Assembly: GCF_000009765.2 (NCBI RefSeq)
Contig: NC_003155.5
Location: 3,782,001 to 3,846,000 of the forward strand
DNA: 64,000 nt
Direction of reading: 5' to 3'
DNA from: Streptomyces avermitilis MA-4680 = NBRC 14893
Lineage (GTDB): Bacteria; Actinomycetota; Actinomycetes; Streptomycetales; Streptomycetaceae
The notes below the pieces were generated by a model. It made no database searches and was not told the DNA's origin. It saw nothing but the letters and a program-made list of their open reading frames with translations. Position 1 is the first letter of the stretch. The number at the start of each line of letters is the position of its first letter. This document shows, piece after piece, positions 8,132 through 16,210 of this stretch. The position numbers and the translations under genes are program-made.

Positions 8132-9213
8132 TTCTCACCTGCCGCTTCGTTGTTGACGTACGGGGGTGTCGAGCGGTCGTCCCAGCTGTCGACCCGGTAC
8201 CGGCCGGACTCGTGGTGGAACCAGTACACGGTGCTGAACCAGTTCCGCATATTGGCGACGCACGCCTTCACGGCGTCGCTCAATTCATGGCCCGCCCGGG
8301 TTCCGTCGGCGAGGCCGTCGGCGAGGTGCACCGCCTCCTTTTCGGCGACGAGGAATTCCGCAATGCATTCCTCCACTCGTCGCCGGACTTCTGTGACGGC
8401 TTCTTCGAGTGTCAGTCCCTCGTGATGAATGAGACTGATGCCGAGATTATGGACCTCGTCACCCGCGATTTCCTTGGGAAGTGAACACAGGTCGTTGTAC
8501 CAGGCGGCGAATTCCTGGCTCAGCAGCGCGGCCCGCCGATATCCGGGGTGTTCCCGCACGCCGGCCGGAATTTCGTGGCGCGCACTCGGCTCCAGCAGGT
8601 CGGTCCAGATCCGGTGCGCGAAGGTGAGCCGCCGCAGTTCGAGGTACTCCTCGACGGTGGGGACGATGCCCCGGGTGCGGTTGTGGAACTCCCGGTCGTA
8701 CGCCTCGATCACCGCGTGGAAGTGGCACGCGAACCGCGCGTTCCACTTCTTGCCGAGGAACGAGTACAGCCGCACCATACTGTCCGCGAACCCGGCCACC
8801 AGGGGATCCCGGTGGTGCAGATGATCCCGGGGGGAGTCGAGTGCCGTGTGCAGCTGGAACCGGAGCTGCCGCCAGGCGGTGGCCCGACGGTGGATGACGT
8901 CCCGGTCGTGGCGGTCGTCCCAGACGAAGAACCACGCGCTGTAGTCCGCTATCGCCTGGAGGACCTCGTCGGGGGCGCCGATGTAGTAGCCCGCCATGAG
9001 GTCCGTGTAGCACAGTCCGTCGGCATATTCCTCGACCTTGTCCGCCGGCATGAGGCGCTTTTCCAGCAGCCAGGATCGGGTCTTCTCCTGAAGCCGGGGC
9101 CAATACGGATGCAGTTGACGGGGAAAATCCGTCTCGATCACCGGTAGAGAGAGCGCCGGTGGAACCGCGATCACGGTCGTTGTCGGTGAAGTGCTGTGTG
9201 GGAAAGCAGGCAC
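8128..9213 (-). CDS. eizS: epi-Isozizaene synthase (class I sesquiterpene cyclase)
   Basis: The enzyme cyclises farnesyl diphosphate to epi-isozizaene, the precursor of albaflavenone. The Mg2+-binding motifs sit exactly where I recall them in the S. coelicolor enzyme: D99DRHD103 and N240DLCSLPKE248. GTG at 9213 gives 361 aa, the S. coelicolor length, and follows GAGAGGGG at good spacing; a TTG two codons upstream is less likely. The C-terminal SWDDRSTPPYVNNEAAGEK is also characteristic of the family. It forms a two-gene operon with cyp170A1 by an ATGA overlap. The product is expected to be a volatile or antibiotic sesquiterpene. Confidence 0.96.
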   Translation of the reverse strand: MPAFPHSTSPTTTVIAVPPALSLPVIETDFPRQLHPYWPRLQEKTRSWLLEKRLMPADKVEEYADGLCYTDLMAGYYIGAPDEVLQAIADYSAWFFVWDDRHDRDVIHRRATAWRQLRFQLHTALDSPRDHLHHRDPLVAGFADSMVRLYSFLGKKWNARFACHFHAVIEAYDREFHNRTRGIVPTVEEYLELRRLTFAHRIWTDLLEPSARHEIPAGVREHPGYRRAALLSQEFAAWYNDLCSLPKEIAGDEVHNLGISLIHHEGLTLEEAVTEVRRRVEECIAEFLVAEKEAVHLADGLADGTRAGHELSDAVKACVANMRNWFSTVYWFHHESGRYRVDSWDDRSTPPYVNNEAAGEK

Positions 9214-9550
9214 GAACAAACCCCTCTCAGCCGCCAGTTGGCGCTACACCCCTCCCGCCGTGCCGGGCGCGCGCCGTTGCGTATCCCCGCGCATTCCATT
9301 CAGCACTACAACTGACCGTCCTGGGAACGGATTTACTCCAGTCACTACCCTTTGGTGCCGAGAATCCCCCCATCTGTGACTGATTATGGATCATTCAACG
9401 AGCACAAGGGATCGAACGTGCGACGCACATACGAACGACGCCTGGTCGGGAGGGCCCCGGCCAGACGCCGTTCGTGCGGGACGCTCAGGCCCCGGCTGTC
9501 ATTTTCTGTCTCAGTCGTTCGCGACCACGCTCAGCCGTTCGCAACCTCGC
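9214..9550. other. Intergenic region upstream of eizS
   Basis: This 337-bp gap between the def stop and the eizS start must carry the eizS promoter on the minus strand. It is less GC-rich near 9370-9400 (TGACTGATTATGGATCATTC). I find no convincing -35/-10 pair or gene; the only clear structure is the repeat at 9511-9570. Confidence 0.6.
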
Positions 9551-9570
9551 TCAGTCGTTCGCGACCACGG
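9511..9570. repeat. Three tandem 20-bp copies of the 3' end of def
   Basis: Units start at 9511, 9531 and 9551. The first and third are identical except for the last base, and the middle one differs at four or five positions. Each minus-strand copy ends in the codons of VVAND or EVANG and a TGA. Only the third unit is read in the def frame. Confidence 0.85.
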
Positions 9571-10201
9571 GGTAGCGGGGCTCGTTCTCGGCCATCTGCC
9601 GCAGGGCGTCCTTGCGTTCGCGCTTGGAGAGCCGGTCGATGTACAGGTAGCCGTACAGGTGGTCCGTCTCGTGCTGGAGGCAGCGCGCGAAGTAGCCGGT
9701 GCCCCGCACCTTGATCGGGTTGCCCTTCTCGTCCTGACCGGTGACCTCGGCGTAGTCGGGGCGGGCGAGCGGCGCGTACGCGGTGGGCACGGAGAGGCAG
9801 CCCTCGTTGCTGTCGTCCAGGCGGCGCCGGTCGGCGGGCAGGTCGACGAGCTTGGGGTTGCAGACCACACCGACGTGCCGGGTGCCCTCGTCGTCCTGGC
9901 AGTCGTAGACGAAGACCTTCAGGTCGACGCCGATCTGGTTGGCGGCCAAGCCCACGCCCTCGGCGGTGCGCTGGCTGGCGAACATGTCGGCCACCAGCTG
10001 CTCCAGCTCGGCGCCGAAGTCGGTGACGTCCTTGCACTCCTTGTGCAGCACGGGGTTGCCGACGACCGTGATCGGTCGCGAGGTGCCGCGCTCGCGGTAG
10101 GCCGCCTCGCGCTCCTCGCAGTCCTCGGCGTCGATGACGAAGCCGTCGTCGTCCACGGGGAGCACCCCGGTGTGCTGCTGATCGGTGTCCTGCTGCGCCA
10201 T
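9551..10201 (-). CDS. def: Peptide deformylase
   Basis: This 216-aa metalloenzyme removes the formyl group from nascent protein N-termini. All three family motifs are present: GVGLAANQIG (82-91), EGCLS with metal ligand C135, and QHETDH with H177, catalytic E178 and H181. An N-terminal extension of about 40 residues (acidic VDDDGFVIDAEDCEE) precedes the catalytic domain. The start chosen is ATG 10201, preceded by AGGAAGG at a 12-nt spacing; an ATG at 10231 is also in frame. The last codons lie in a 20-bp unit that is repeated twice more just downstream. Confidence 0.95.
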   Translation of the reverse strand: MAQQDTDQQHTGVLPVDDDGFVIDAEDCEEREAAYRERGTSRPITVVGNPVLHKECKDVTDFGAELEQLVADMFASQRTAEGVGLAANQIGVDLKVFVYDCQDDEGTRHVGVVCNPKLVDLPADRRRLDDSNEGCLSVPTAYAPLARPDYAEVTGQDEKGNPIKVRGTGYFARCLQHETDHLYGYLYIDRLSKRERKDALRQMAENEPRYPVVAND

Positions 10202-10274
10202 GACCGACGTACGCCTTCCTGCGAATTCCATGAGAGTGGTGCGCATACAGCCTACGGGGACCGGTGGGGGCCGT

Positions 10275-11255
10275 TCAGCAGACCTCTTCGAGATCCCGCC
10301 AGCCGCGCGAGTCCGGGCTGTCGGCGACCCAGCCGTCGAGCAGGCCGCGCACGAGGGCGGCGGGCGCCGCGATGCCGCACTCCCGCTCGGGCACCCACAG
10401 CTGCCCGTCGGTGCGGTGGCCGAGGGGGCCCGGGTGCCCCGGTTCGCTGTGGTCGTGCGGGTCGAGGTGCTCGCCGTCGCCCTCGTCGGACGGCATCCGG
10501 GACTCGGAGCACATACGGCACAGCAGCCGCACGGACGAGGACCAGTCCTCGGCGGCGAAGCCCGCGTCGGCCGCGAGCTGCTCCAGTGCGTCCCGGTCGT
10601 CCTCGGTGGCCGCTTCCAGCAGCACCACCCAGGTCGGCACGGGCGACGGCGCCCACAGCTCGATCTCGTCGAACACGGGGTACGCGTGCCCGGCGGCGGT
10701 CGTCCGCTCCCCGTGCGGCACCCCGTCGTGCAGGACGACCTCGCCCCAGCGCCGCCCGGAGGAGGGCAGCGGAATCGACAGCACCTCGATGCGCGCCGGA
10801 TCCAGCCTCCGCCCCCAGACGACCTCGGCCTCGCCCTCGGGCGACAGGCGTACGGCCGCACTGCCCAGGTCCATCCCGACGGGTTCGCCGGAGGCGGTGG
10901 CGCCGCCCGGCACCCGCAGCCCGTACGCCTGCCAGGCACGGCGGGCCAGCGGCCAGTCCTGGAGGGCGGTCGCGGCGATCCCGACGTTCCACCAGTCAGG
11001 TGCGCCGGTCTCGCGGTCGAGGAGCGCCACGGCCCTGAGCCCGGCCGCCCGCGCCTGCTCCCAGTCGTGCCGGAACTTGTGCAGCAGGGCCAGGTTGAAC
11101 CAGGACTCCGACAGCCACGGCTCCAGGTCGGCCGCACGCGTCAGCAGCGCGCCCGCGTCCTCGTACCGGCCGTCGCCGATCAGTGTGAACGCCCGGTCGG
11201 TGGCCTGCCGCCATGAGGCGGAGGGCCGGTGCCGTCCCTTGCCGAAGATCCTCAC
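10275..11255 (-). CDS. Tetratricopeptide-repeat protein, function unknown
   Basis: With GTG at 11255 the protein has 326 aa and starts VRIFGKGRHRPSASWRQATD. Residues of about 15-115 form TPR-like helix pairs (ALLTRAADLEPWLSESWFNLALLHKF; WWNVGIAATALQDWPLARRAW). The rest has beta-rich stretches (WGEVVLHDGVPHGE) and a conserved-looking CRMCSESR cysteine pair, but I know no named family. Longer starts (to 11393) would run through two near copies of a GGCAGGCGGGAA sequence that look non-coding. No signal peptide is seen, so it is probably a cytoplasmic scaffold or accessory protein. Confidence 0.75.
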   Translation of the reverse strand: MRIFGKGRHRPSASWRQATDRAFTLIGDGRYEDAGALLTRAADLEPWLSESWFNLALLHKFRHDWEQARAAGLRAVALLDRETGAPDWWNVGIAATALQDWPLARRAWQAYGLRVPGGATASGEPVGMDLGSAAVRLSPEGEAEVVWGRRLDPARIEVLSIPLPSSGRRWGEVVLHDGVPHGERTTAAGHAYPVFDEIELWAPSPVPTWVVLLEAATEDDRDALEQLAADAGFAAEDWSSSVRLLCRMCSESRMPSDEGDGEHLDPHDHSEPGHPGPLGHRTDGQLWVPERECGIAAPAALVRGLLDGWVADSPDSRGWRDLEEVC

Positions 11256-11396
11256 GATTCCCGCCTGCCAGTTCCTTGCGCTTCCCGCCTGCCGGTCCTT
11301 TGAAGTCAGTACGGCCATGGGCCGGCCTGCGCCCCCGAACACGCTCTCCCTCGCATCCAACCACGTCCCGTCGGACGGGCGCTCATTACCCATGGG

Positions 11397-12725
11397 TTAC
11401 CCAGCCGAAGGCAAGGTCAGACCGTCTCTCGACAGCACTCTGGCCAGGGATTCCACGACCTCCGGCTGATAGTCGCGGGCGGTGCCCAGCCGCAGTTTCT
11501 CCAAGGCCGTGAGCGGCCCTCCGGGACCTGCTGCCCGAACCATCTCCTCGTACGCGTTCACGGCCCGTACGATCCTGGCACTCACCGGCTGCTCCCGGTA
11601 CGGGTCGGCCTGCCGCTCCACCACCACCGCCACCTCGGCGTTCACCCCGGTCTGCCGCACGACGGCACCGCCGAGGAGCGCGATGCGCCGCTGCTCGTCG
11701 GCGGAGAGCACGGCGGTGGCCCCGGCGGGCACCGGATCGACCAGGCTCAGCTGGCCGATGTCGTGCATCAGGGCCGCGTACTCCAGCACGGTCAGTTCCG
11801 GCCCGGACAACCCGAGCTCCCGCCCGACCGCCCGGCTGAGCACGGCCACGCGCCGGGCGTGGCCGGCGGGGGTGCAGCCCGCGATCTCGGTCGCGCGTGC
11901 GAGGGAGGCGATCGTCTGCGTGTATGTGACCCGGACGGCCGCGTAGCGCCGGAAGGAGAACTGGGTGAGGAGGAGCGGCAGGGAGAAGACGGGCAGGGCC
12001 CAGAGACCCACGACGGCGACGGCGAGCGACATCACGGCCCCGGTCGCGCACACGGCGGAGCCGATGCCGAGCATGGCGCGCAGCTCGTCGCGGAGCAGGG
12101 GGCCGAACGGCCAGCGGGTGCGGGAGTGTGCCATGACCGCGGCGAGCAGCGCGTCGCACAGAGCGGTGAGCAGCAGCAGGGCGACGAGGAGCAGGGCGTG
12201 GGCGGGGCCGCCCCACTCGTGCAACCGGCCCCGCTCGTAGAGGGGTTGGAAGCAGAGGGCGGCGAATCCGACGGTGAGGACGCGGCGGGTGAGGTGGTCG
12301 GCGGTGGGGCCGCCCCGGGCCACGTGGGGGACACAGCCGAGGAGGGCCGCGGCGACGACGACGGCGACGACCTGGAGGGCGCCGTGATGGGTCGGGTGCC
12401 CGGCGTTCTCCCCGAGCAGTGCGTAGGCGAGCGCCCCGGCCGCGCCGAGCGGCGCCGACGCCCGTTCTCCGGCCCCGCTCCAGCGGGCCAGCTCCCCCAC
12501 GGCGACGAGCAGCCCGAAGGCGAGGGCGTCACCGGGCCGGTCGACCCCGTGCCAGAGGGTGTCGGCAAGGGCCGCGGCGCCCAGCAGCAGGGCGCCCCCG
12601 TGGGCGAGGACGAGAACCCGGGCAGGCCGTCCCCGGACGGCCCCCGGAACGTACGTCTGCCGCTGCCCTGGCAGCCCCTGCCTCTCCGGCCCCTCGGACC
12701 CCTCGGACCTCTCCGGCCCGCTCAC
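11397..12725 (-). CDS. Membrane protein with degenerate HD-GYP-like domain
   Basis: The 442-aa protein starts at GTG 12725, overlapping the upstream gene's TGA (GTGA). The N-terminal half has about six to eight membrane helices. The C-terminal part has an HD domain: HARRV, then LMHDIGQ with H321-D322. The following lysine is replaced by Q, and the HHExxDGxGYP segment is missing (VVVERQADPYREQ stands there). It is therefore unlikely to be an active c-di-GMP phosphodiesterase by itself. It may sense or pair with the intact HD-GYP protein encoded directly upstream, with which it is translationally coupled. Confidence 0.8.
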   Translation of the reverse strand: MSGPERSEGSEGPERQGLPGQRQTYVPGAVRGRPARVLVLAHGGALLLGAAALADTLWHGVDRPGDALAFGLLVAVGELARWSGAGERASAPLGAAGALAYALLGENAGHPTHHGALQVVAVVVAAALLGCVPHVARGGPTADHLTRRVLTVGFAALCFQPLYERGRLHEWGGPAHALLLVALLLLTALCDALLAAVMAHSRTRWPFGPLLRDELRAMLGIGSAVCATGAVMSLAVAVVGLWALPVFSLPLLLTQFSFRRYAAVRVTYTQTIASLARATEIAGCTPAGHARRVAVLSRAVGRELGLSGPELTVLEYAALMHDIGQLSLVDPVPAGATAVLSADEQRRIALLGGAVVRQTGVNAEVAVVVERQADPYREQPVSARIVRAVNAYEEMVRAAGPGGPLTALEKLRLGTARDYQPEVVESLARVLSRDGLTLPSAG

Positions 12726-14161
12726 GCCCCGCCCCCGCCGACGCCGTTTCGGTGGCTCCGGCTTTCCAGTCGGCTGGAAACAGGTGGGGCGGGTGGGCAG
12801 ACGCCTGGCGGTACGTTCTCGTCCGCGGTCACCGCCGGATGCCACCCCTGCCGCCCCAACGCCCGCACCAACGCCCCCACCATCACCGGATCGAACTGCG
12901 CCCCCGCACACCGCTCCAGCTCCTCCAGCGCCGCGGCCACCGGCCGCGCCCGCCGGTACGACCGCGTCGACGTCATCGCGTCGAAGGCGTCCGCCACGGC
13001 CACCACCCGGGCGAACTCCGGGATCTGGGCCCCGGTCAACCCGTACGGATACCCGCTTCCGTCCAGCCGCTCATGGTGATGCAGGATCGCGGACCGCGCC
13101 TCCCCCAGGAACCCGATCCCGCGCACCATCTCGTGCCCGTACTCGGGATGCAGCTCGATGATCCGCCGCTCCTCGGGCGTCAACGGCCCGTCCTTGCGCA
13201 GCAGCCGCGTGGGCACCCCGAGTTTGCCCACGTCGTGCAGGATCCCGGCGAAGCGCAGCACCTCGGCGCGCTCGTCGTCCATGCCCAGCTCGCGCGCGAT
13301 CATCATCGACGCCTGGCCGACCCGCTCGCTGTGTCCGCGGGTGTACCCGTCCTTGATGTCGACGGCCTGCACCAGCGCGCGGATCGTGGCCTGATGGGCG
13401 GCCCGCTCCCGGTGGTACTGCGCGAACACCCAGCAGGACACGTACATCGGCAGCAGCACGAGCAGCGCGGCCACCGGACCGTACGGACTGCGCCACAGCA
13501 CCGCCATCATCAGCCCGGCAAGGCCGTGCACGGCGACGGGTGCGAGGGAGCGCGGGAACAGGCCCCGCCAGGCACCGCGCACGGGCACCCGCTCGGCCAG
13601 GGCCAGGATCCCCCCGTCGAGCGCGGTCAGCACGGCGCAGAACGCCAGCACGGCGGCCCCGGCGGGCACGAGCGCGTACGGGAAGTCGGGGGAGGCGACC
13701 GCGGCCCGCCCGCCCAGCGCCCCGTGTGCCCGGGACGCCGCCCAGGTGCAGAGGGCCAGCTGGGCCGCGTGCCAGATCCGGCGCAGCCACCGCGGTCGCC
13801 GCTCGACCCGGGCGAGCAGGGCCCCGGGCAGCGGCACCAGTGCGGCGGCCGACGGCGGCAGCAGAAAGGCCCCGGCGAGCAGGACGGGGAAGAGGGTGCC
13901 CATACCGGCGGGCACCCGGCGGCCGGCCGGCCGGGAGCCGTCCCCTCCGGTGCCGCCGCTCACCTCCCCGCGACCGGGCCGGACGCGGGGAAACGTGATC
14001 TGCTCGCAGCCGGCGTAGAGCCCGGCGAGCAGCGCGACCACCCACCACGGAACGCGGACGGTCGCCGCCGGAGCGAGGCAGGCCAGGGCGGCGACGGCGG
14101 TGCAGAGGACGTACACGCGTCCCCGTGCCGGAACCGACCCCATGGCCCGCACAGCCCCCAT
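12722..14161 (-). CDS. Membrane HD-GYP domain protein, candidate c-di-GMP phosphodiesterase
   Basis: The 479-aa protein has several N-terminal membrane helices (residues of about 15-245) and a complete HD-GYP domain: H277 in GHSERVG, HDVGK at 309-313, HHHERLDGSGYP at 361-372 and VADAFDAMTS. This motif set is known for hydrolysis of cyclic di-GMP to GMP. The C-terminal 30 residues are Pro/Ser/Gly-rich. ATG 14161 follows GGGGAGGGG. The next gene overlaps by 4 bp. Two hairpins separate it from rsrA upstream, so the pair should have its own promoter in 14162-14260. Confidence 0.88.
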   Translation of the reverse strand: MGAVRAMGSVPARGRVYVLCTAVAALACLAPAATVRVPWWVVALLAGLYAGCEQITFPRVRPGRGEVSGGTGGDGSRPAGRRVPAGMGTLFPVLLAGAFLLPPSAAALVPLPGALLARVERRPRWLRRIWHAAQLALCTWAASRAHGALGGRAAVASPDFPYALVPAGAAVLAFCAVLTALDGGILALAERVPVRGAWRGLFPRSLAPVAVHGLAGLMMAVLWRSPYGPVAALLVLLPMYVSCWVFAQYHRERAAHQATIRALVQAVDIKDGYTRGHSERVGQASMMIARELGMDDERAEVLRFAGILHDVGKLGVPTRLLRKDGPLTPEERRIIELHPEYGHEMVRGIGFLGEARSAILHHHERLDGSGYPYGLTGAQIPEFARVVAVADAFDAMTSTRSYRRARPVAAALEELERCAGAQFDPVMVGALVRALGRQGWHPAVTADENVPPGVCPPAPPVSSRLESRSHRNGVGGGGA

Positions 14162-14260
14162 GGCGCCCCTCCCCGAACCCGTGCCTCGCTTGCCCGGTCA
14201 TGCCCCTTTCAGGCTCCGGAGCCTAGAGGGGTGGGGGTGGCGCGGGGGCCGCAACCAGCG

Positions 14261-14334
14261 AATCCGCGGGTCTACGACCCGCGGATTAGCACGTTCGGGT
14301 GATGAACCCGGCGCCTGCCCGAACGGGCAGGCGC
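14261..14334 (-). terminator. Two hairpins ending the sigR-rsrA transcript
   Basis: Stem 14311-14320 pairs with 14325-14334 (10 bp, loop GAAC) immediately after the rsrA stop. A second stem pairs 14261-14271 with 14277-14287 (11 bp). Together they isolate sigR-rsrA from the HD-GYP genes downstream. Confidence 0.75.
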
Positions 14335-14336
14335 GT

Positions 14337-14648
14337 TCACGACTCCTGGGGTGTCGCCGGGGCGGCGGTCACGTCGTGCTCGGGCACCGTCTGTCCGGAG
14401 CGGATCAGATCGATCCGGCCCATGACCTTGGCACGCAGGTCGGTCGGCACGTCGTCCTGGCCGCAGCAGCGCTTGACCAGCTTCTTCACGGCCTGCTCGA
14501 GCCCGTACTTCTCCAGGCACGGAGAGCACTCCTCGAAATGCACCTCGAACTTGGTGCAGTCCGAGTCCGGCATCTCATGGTCGAGGAACTCGTAGAGATG
14601 GTCGAGGACCTCACTGCAATCCGTCTCGTGCGGCTCTCCGCAGCTCAT
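14337..14648 (-). CDS. rsrA: RsrA, zinc-containing redox-sensitive anti-sigma factor
   Basis: This 103-aa ZAS-family anti-sigma factor binds SigR under reducing conditions. Thiol oxidation forms a disulfide, expels zinc and frees SigR. The residues known in S. coelicolor RsrA fall at the same numbers: C11, H37, C41 and C44 (H-x3-C-x2-C), with C3, C31 and the CC pair in VKRCCGQ also present. Its ATG overlaps the sigR stop by 4 bp, so the two are made in step. The operon ends in the hairpins at 14261-14334. Confidence 0.97.
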
Positions 14649-15328
14649 GAGCCCGAGCCTTTCGCTTCGTTCGACTCTCCGGCGCCGGCCGGGACCAGTC
14701 CGCGGTCACGGGCGTAGTCCTCGAGCATGCCGCGCAGTTGACGGCGGCCCCGGTGCAGCCGGGACATCACCGTACCGATGGGTGTCCCCATGATGTCCGC
14801 GATCTCCTTGTACGCAAAGCCCTCTACATCCGCGAGATAGACGGCGATGCGGAATTCCTCGGGGATCGCCTGCAGCGCTGACTTGACGTCCGAGTCGGGC
14901 AGGTGGTCGAGCGCCTGCGACTCCGCGGAGCGCAGACCGGTCGACATGTGCGACTCGGCGCGTGCCAGCTGCCAGTCCTCGATCTCCTCGGCCGCGCTGC
15001 GCTGGGGTTCGCGCTGCTTCTTGCGGTACGAGTTGATGAAGGTGTTCGTCAGGATGCGGTACAGCCACGCCTTGAGGTTGGTGCCCTCACGGAACTGGTG
15101 GAAGGACGCGTACGCCTTCGCGTACGTCTCCTGCACCAGGTCCTCGGCATCGGCCGGGTTGCGCGTCATGCGCAGGGCGGCCGAGTACATCTGGTCGAGG
15201 AATTCGAGCGCATCCCGCTCGAAGCGCGCGCTGCGCTCGGCGGTCGACTCCGTGCTCGTGCCCTGGCCCTCGGGCTGCTCCGCCTGGCCGTTGTCGGTCC
15301 CTGCGTCGGTCCCAGTGACCGGACCCAC
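14645..15328 (-). CDS. sigR: RNA polymerase sigma factor SigR (ECF), thiol-oxidative stress
   Basis: GTG at 15328 gives 227 aa, the S. coelicolor SigR length, and lies directly after GGAGGAG. Sigma region 2 is [31 protein letters not shown] to [19 protein letters not shown]; region 4 is [20 protein letters not shown] with the helix-turn-helix [24 protein letters not shown]. It directs polymerase to GGAAT-N18-GTT promoters, including its own at 15542-15567 and that of mrx1 at 53591-53616. The frame stays open upstream to an ATG at 15493, giving the long isoform described separately. Confidence 0.97.
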
Positions 15329-15493
15329 CTCCTCCAGCGATGTGGCAGGACCGAAACCGGTCCCACTCGAATCGGAGGATAGACGACGATCCGGTCCGGC
15401 CGCCGCCCGAATCGGGGCGGTCTTCGCCGCGTGCAGCACCGACCACTCCAGGTCACGGGCGCTGCTTCGGCTCGGGCAGAAGGTCGAACCCAT
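15329..15493 (-). other. 55-residue N-terminal extension making the SigR-prime isoform
   Basis: An ATG at 15493 is in frame with sigR and adds exactly 55 codons ([17 protein letters not shown] to PATSLEE) before the short-form GTG. In S. coelicolor an unstable long isoform with a 55-aa extension is made from the sigma-R-dependent promoter and is quickly degraded by ClpP. The equal length here strongly suggests the same device. It contains one cysteine (C6). Confidence 0.85.
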
Positions 15494-15541
15494 GCGGCGG
15501 ACTTCCTCTCGTACGAACGATGAACACTCTCTGTTCGCCAC

Positions 15542-15567
15542 AACAGCAGTCAGCCACACCGCATTCC
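15542..15567 (-). promoter_or_regulatory. SigR-dependent promoter of sigR (sigRp2)
   Basis: On the minus strand, GGAAT (15567-15563) is separated by exactly 18 bp from GTT (15544-15542), the full sigma-R consensus. It lies about 50 bp upstream of the long-isoform ATG and 7 bp beyond the stop of the upstream hydrolase gene. Confidence 0.9.
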
Positions 15568-15573
15568 CGGGCC

Positions 15574-16209
15574 CTACCCGAGTGACGCGGTCCACTCCAC
15601 AACACGGTCCGTGATGATCGCCAGGGCCTGCTCCTGGCCGAGGGGCGCCCGTTTGGGGACGGCGAAACCATGATCGCCGTACGGCACCTCGACCAGTTCG
15701 TATGATCCGTTCGGGAACTCCTCCGGCTTCCCGAACGGGTCGTTGCCGCCCTGCACGACGAGTGTGGGCACCCCGGCGCCGAGCAGTTCGTCGGCGCGGG
15801 ACTTCTCGGGCTTGCCGGGCGGGTGCAGCGGGAAGCTGAGGGCGAGGACGGCGGCGGCGCCGAGTTCCGTCGCGGTCCGGCAGGCGCCCCGGGCACCGGC
15901 GCTCCGCCCGCCGGCGATCACGGGCAGCCCGGCCTTCGCGACCGCCGGCCACAGCCCCCGCCACCCCACATCCAGCGTCTTCGGCGCGGGCGCCACCTTC
16001 TTCCCGGCCACCCGCCAGGGCTGCTCGACGAGCGCGACGGTCACCCCGTGCCCGGGCAGCACCCGCGCGAGCGCCTGAAGATCACGCGCCTCGATGCCAC
16101 CGCCGGCCCCATGGCTGACGGCGAGCACGAGGCTGGCCTTCCTCGCCTTGTGCCAGGTGATGCGCGCCGTACCCGCGTCGGTCTCGATGAGCTCGGTGAT
16201 CTCCGCCAT
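15574..16209 (-). CDS. Alpha/beta-hydrolase family protein (KANL3/Tex30-like dienelactone-hydrolase type)
   Basis: The 211-aa protein begins [13 protein letters not shown]. The oxyanion/first-strand segment is [12 protein letters not shown], the nucleophile elbow [11 protein letters not shown] (Ser in G-x-S-x-G), and later [13 protein letters not shown] holds the acid and YGDHGF the histidine. That completes a serine-hydrolase triad in a small cytoplasmic protein. The substrate is unknown. ATG 16209 begins one base after the stop of the SRAP gene, so the two are co-transcribed. The sigR promoter lies immediately downstream. Confidence 0.85.
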
Positions 16210-16210
16210 G

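Noticed and set aside
9159..9383. Short plus-strand frames upstream of eizS
   Set aside because: No ribosome site, poor codon bias, and overlap with the eizS start.
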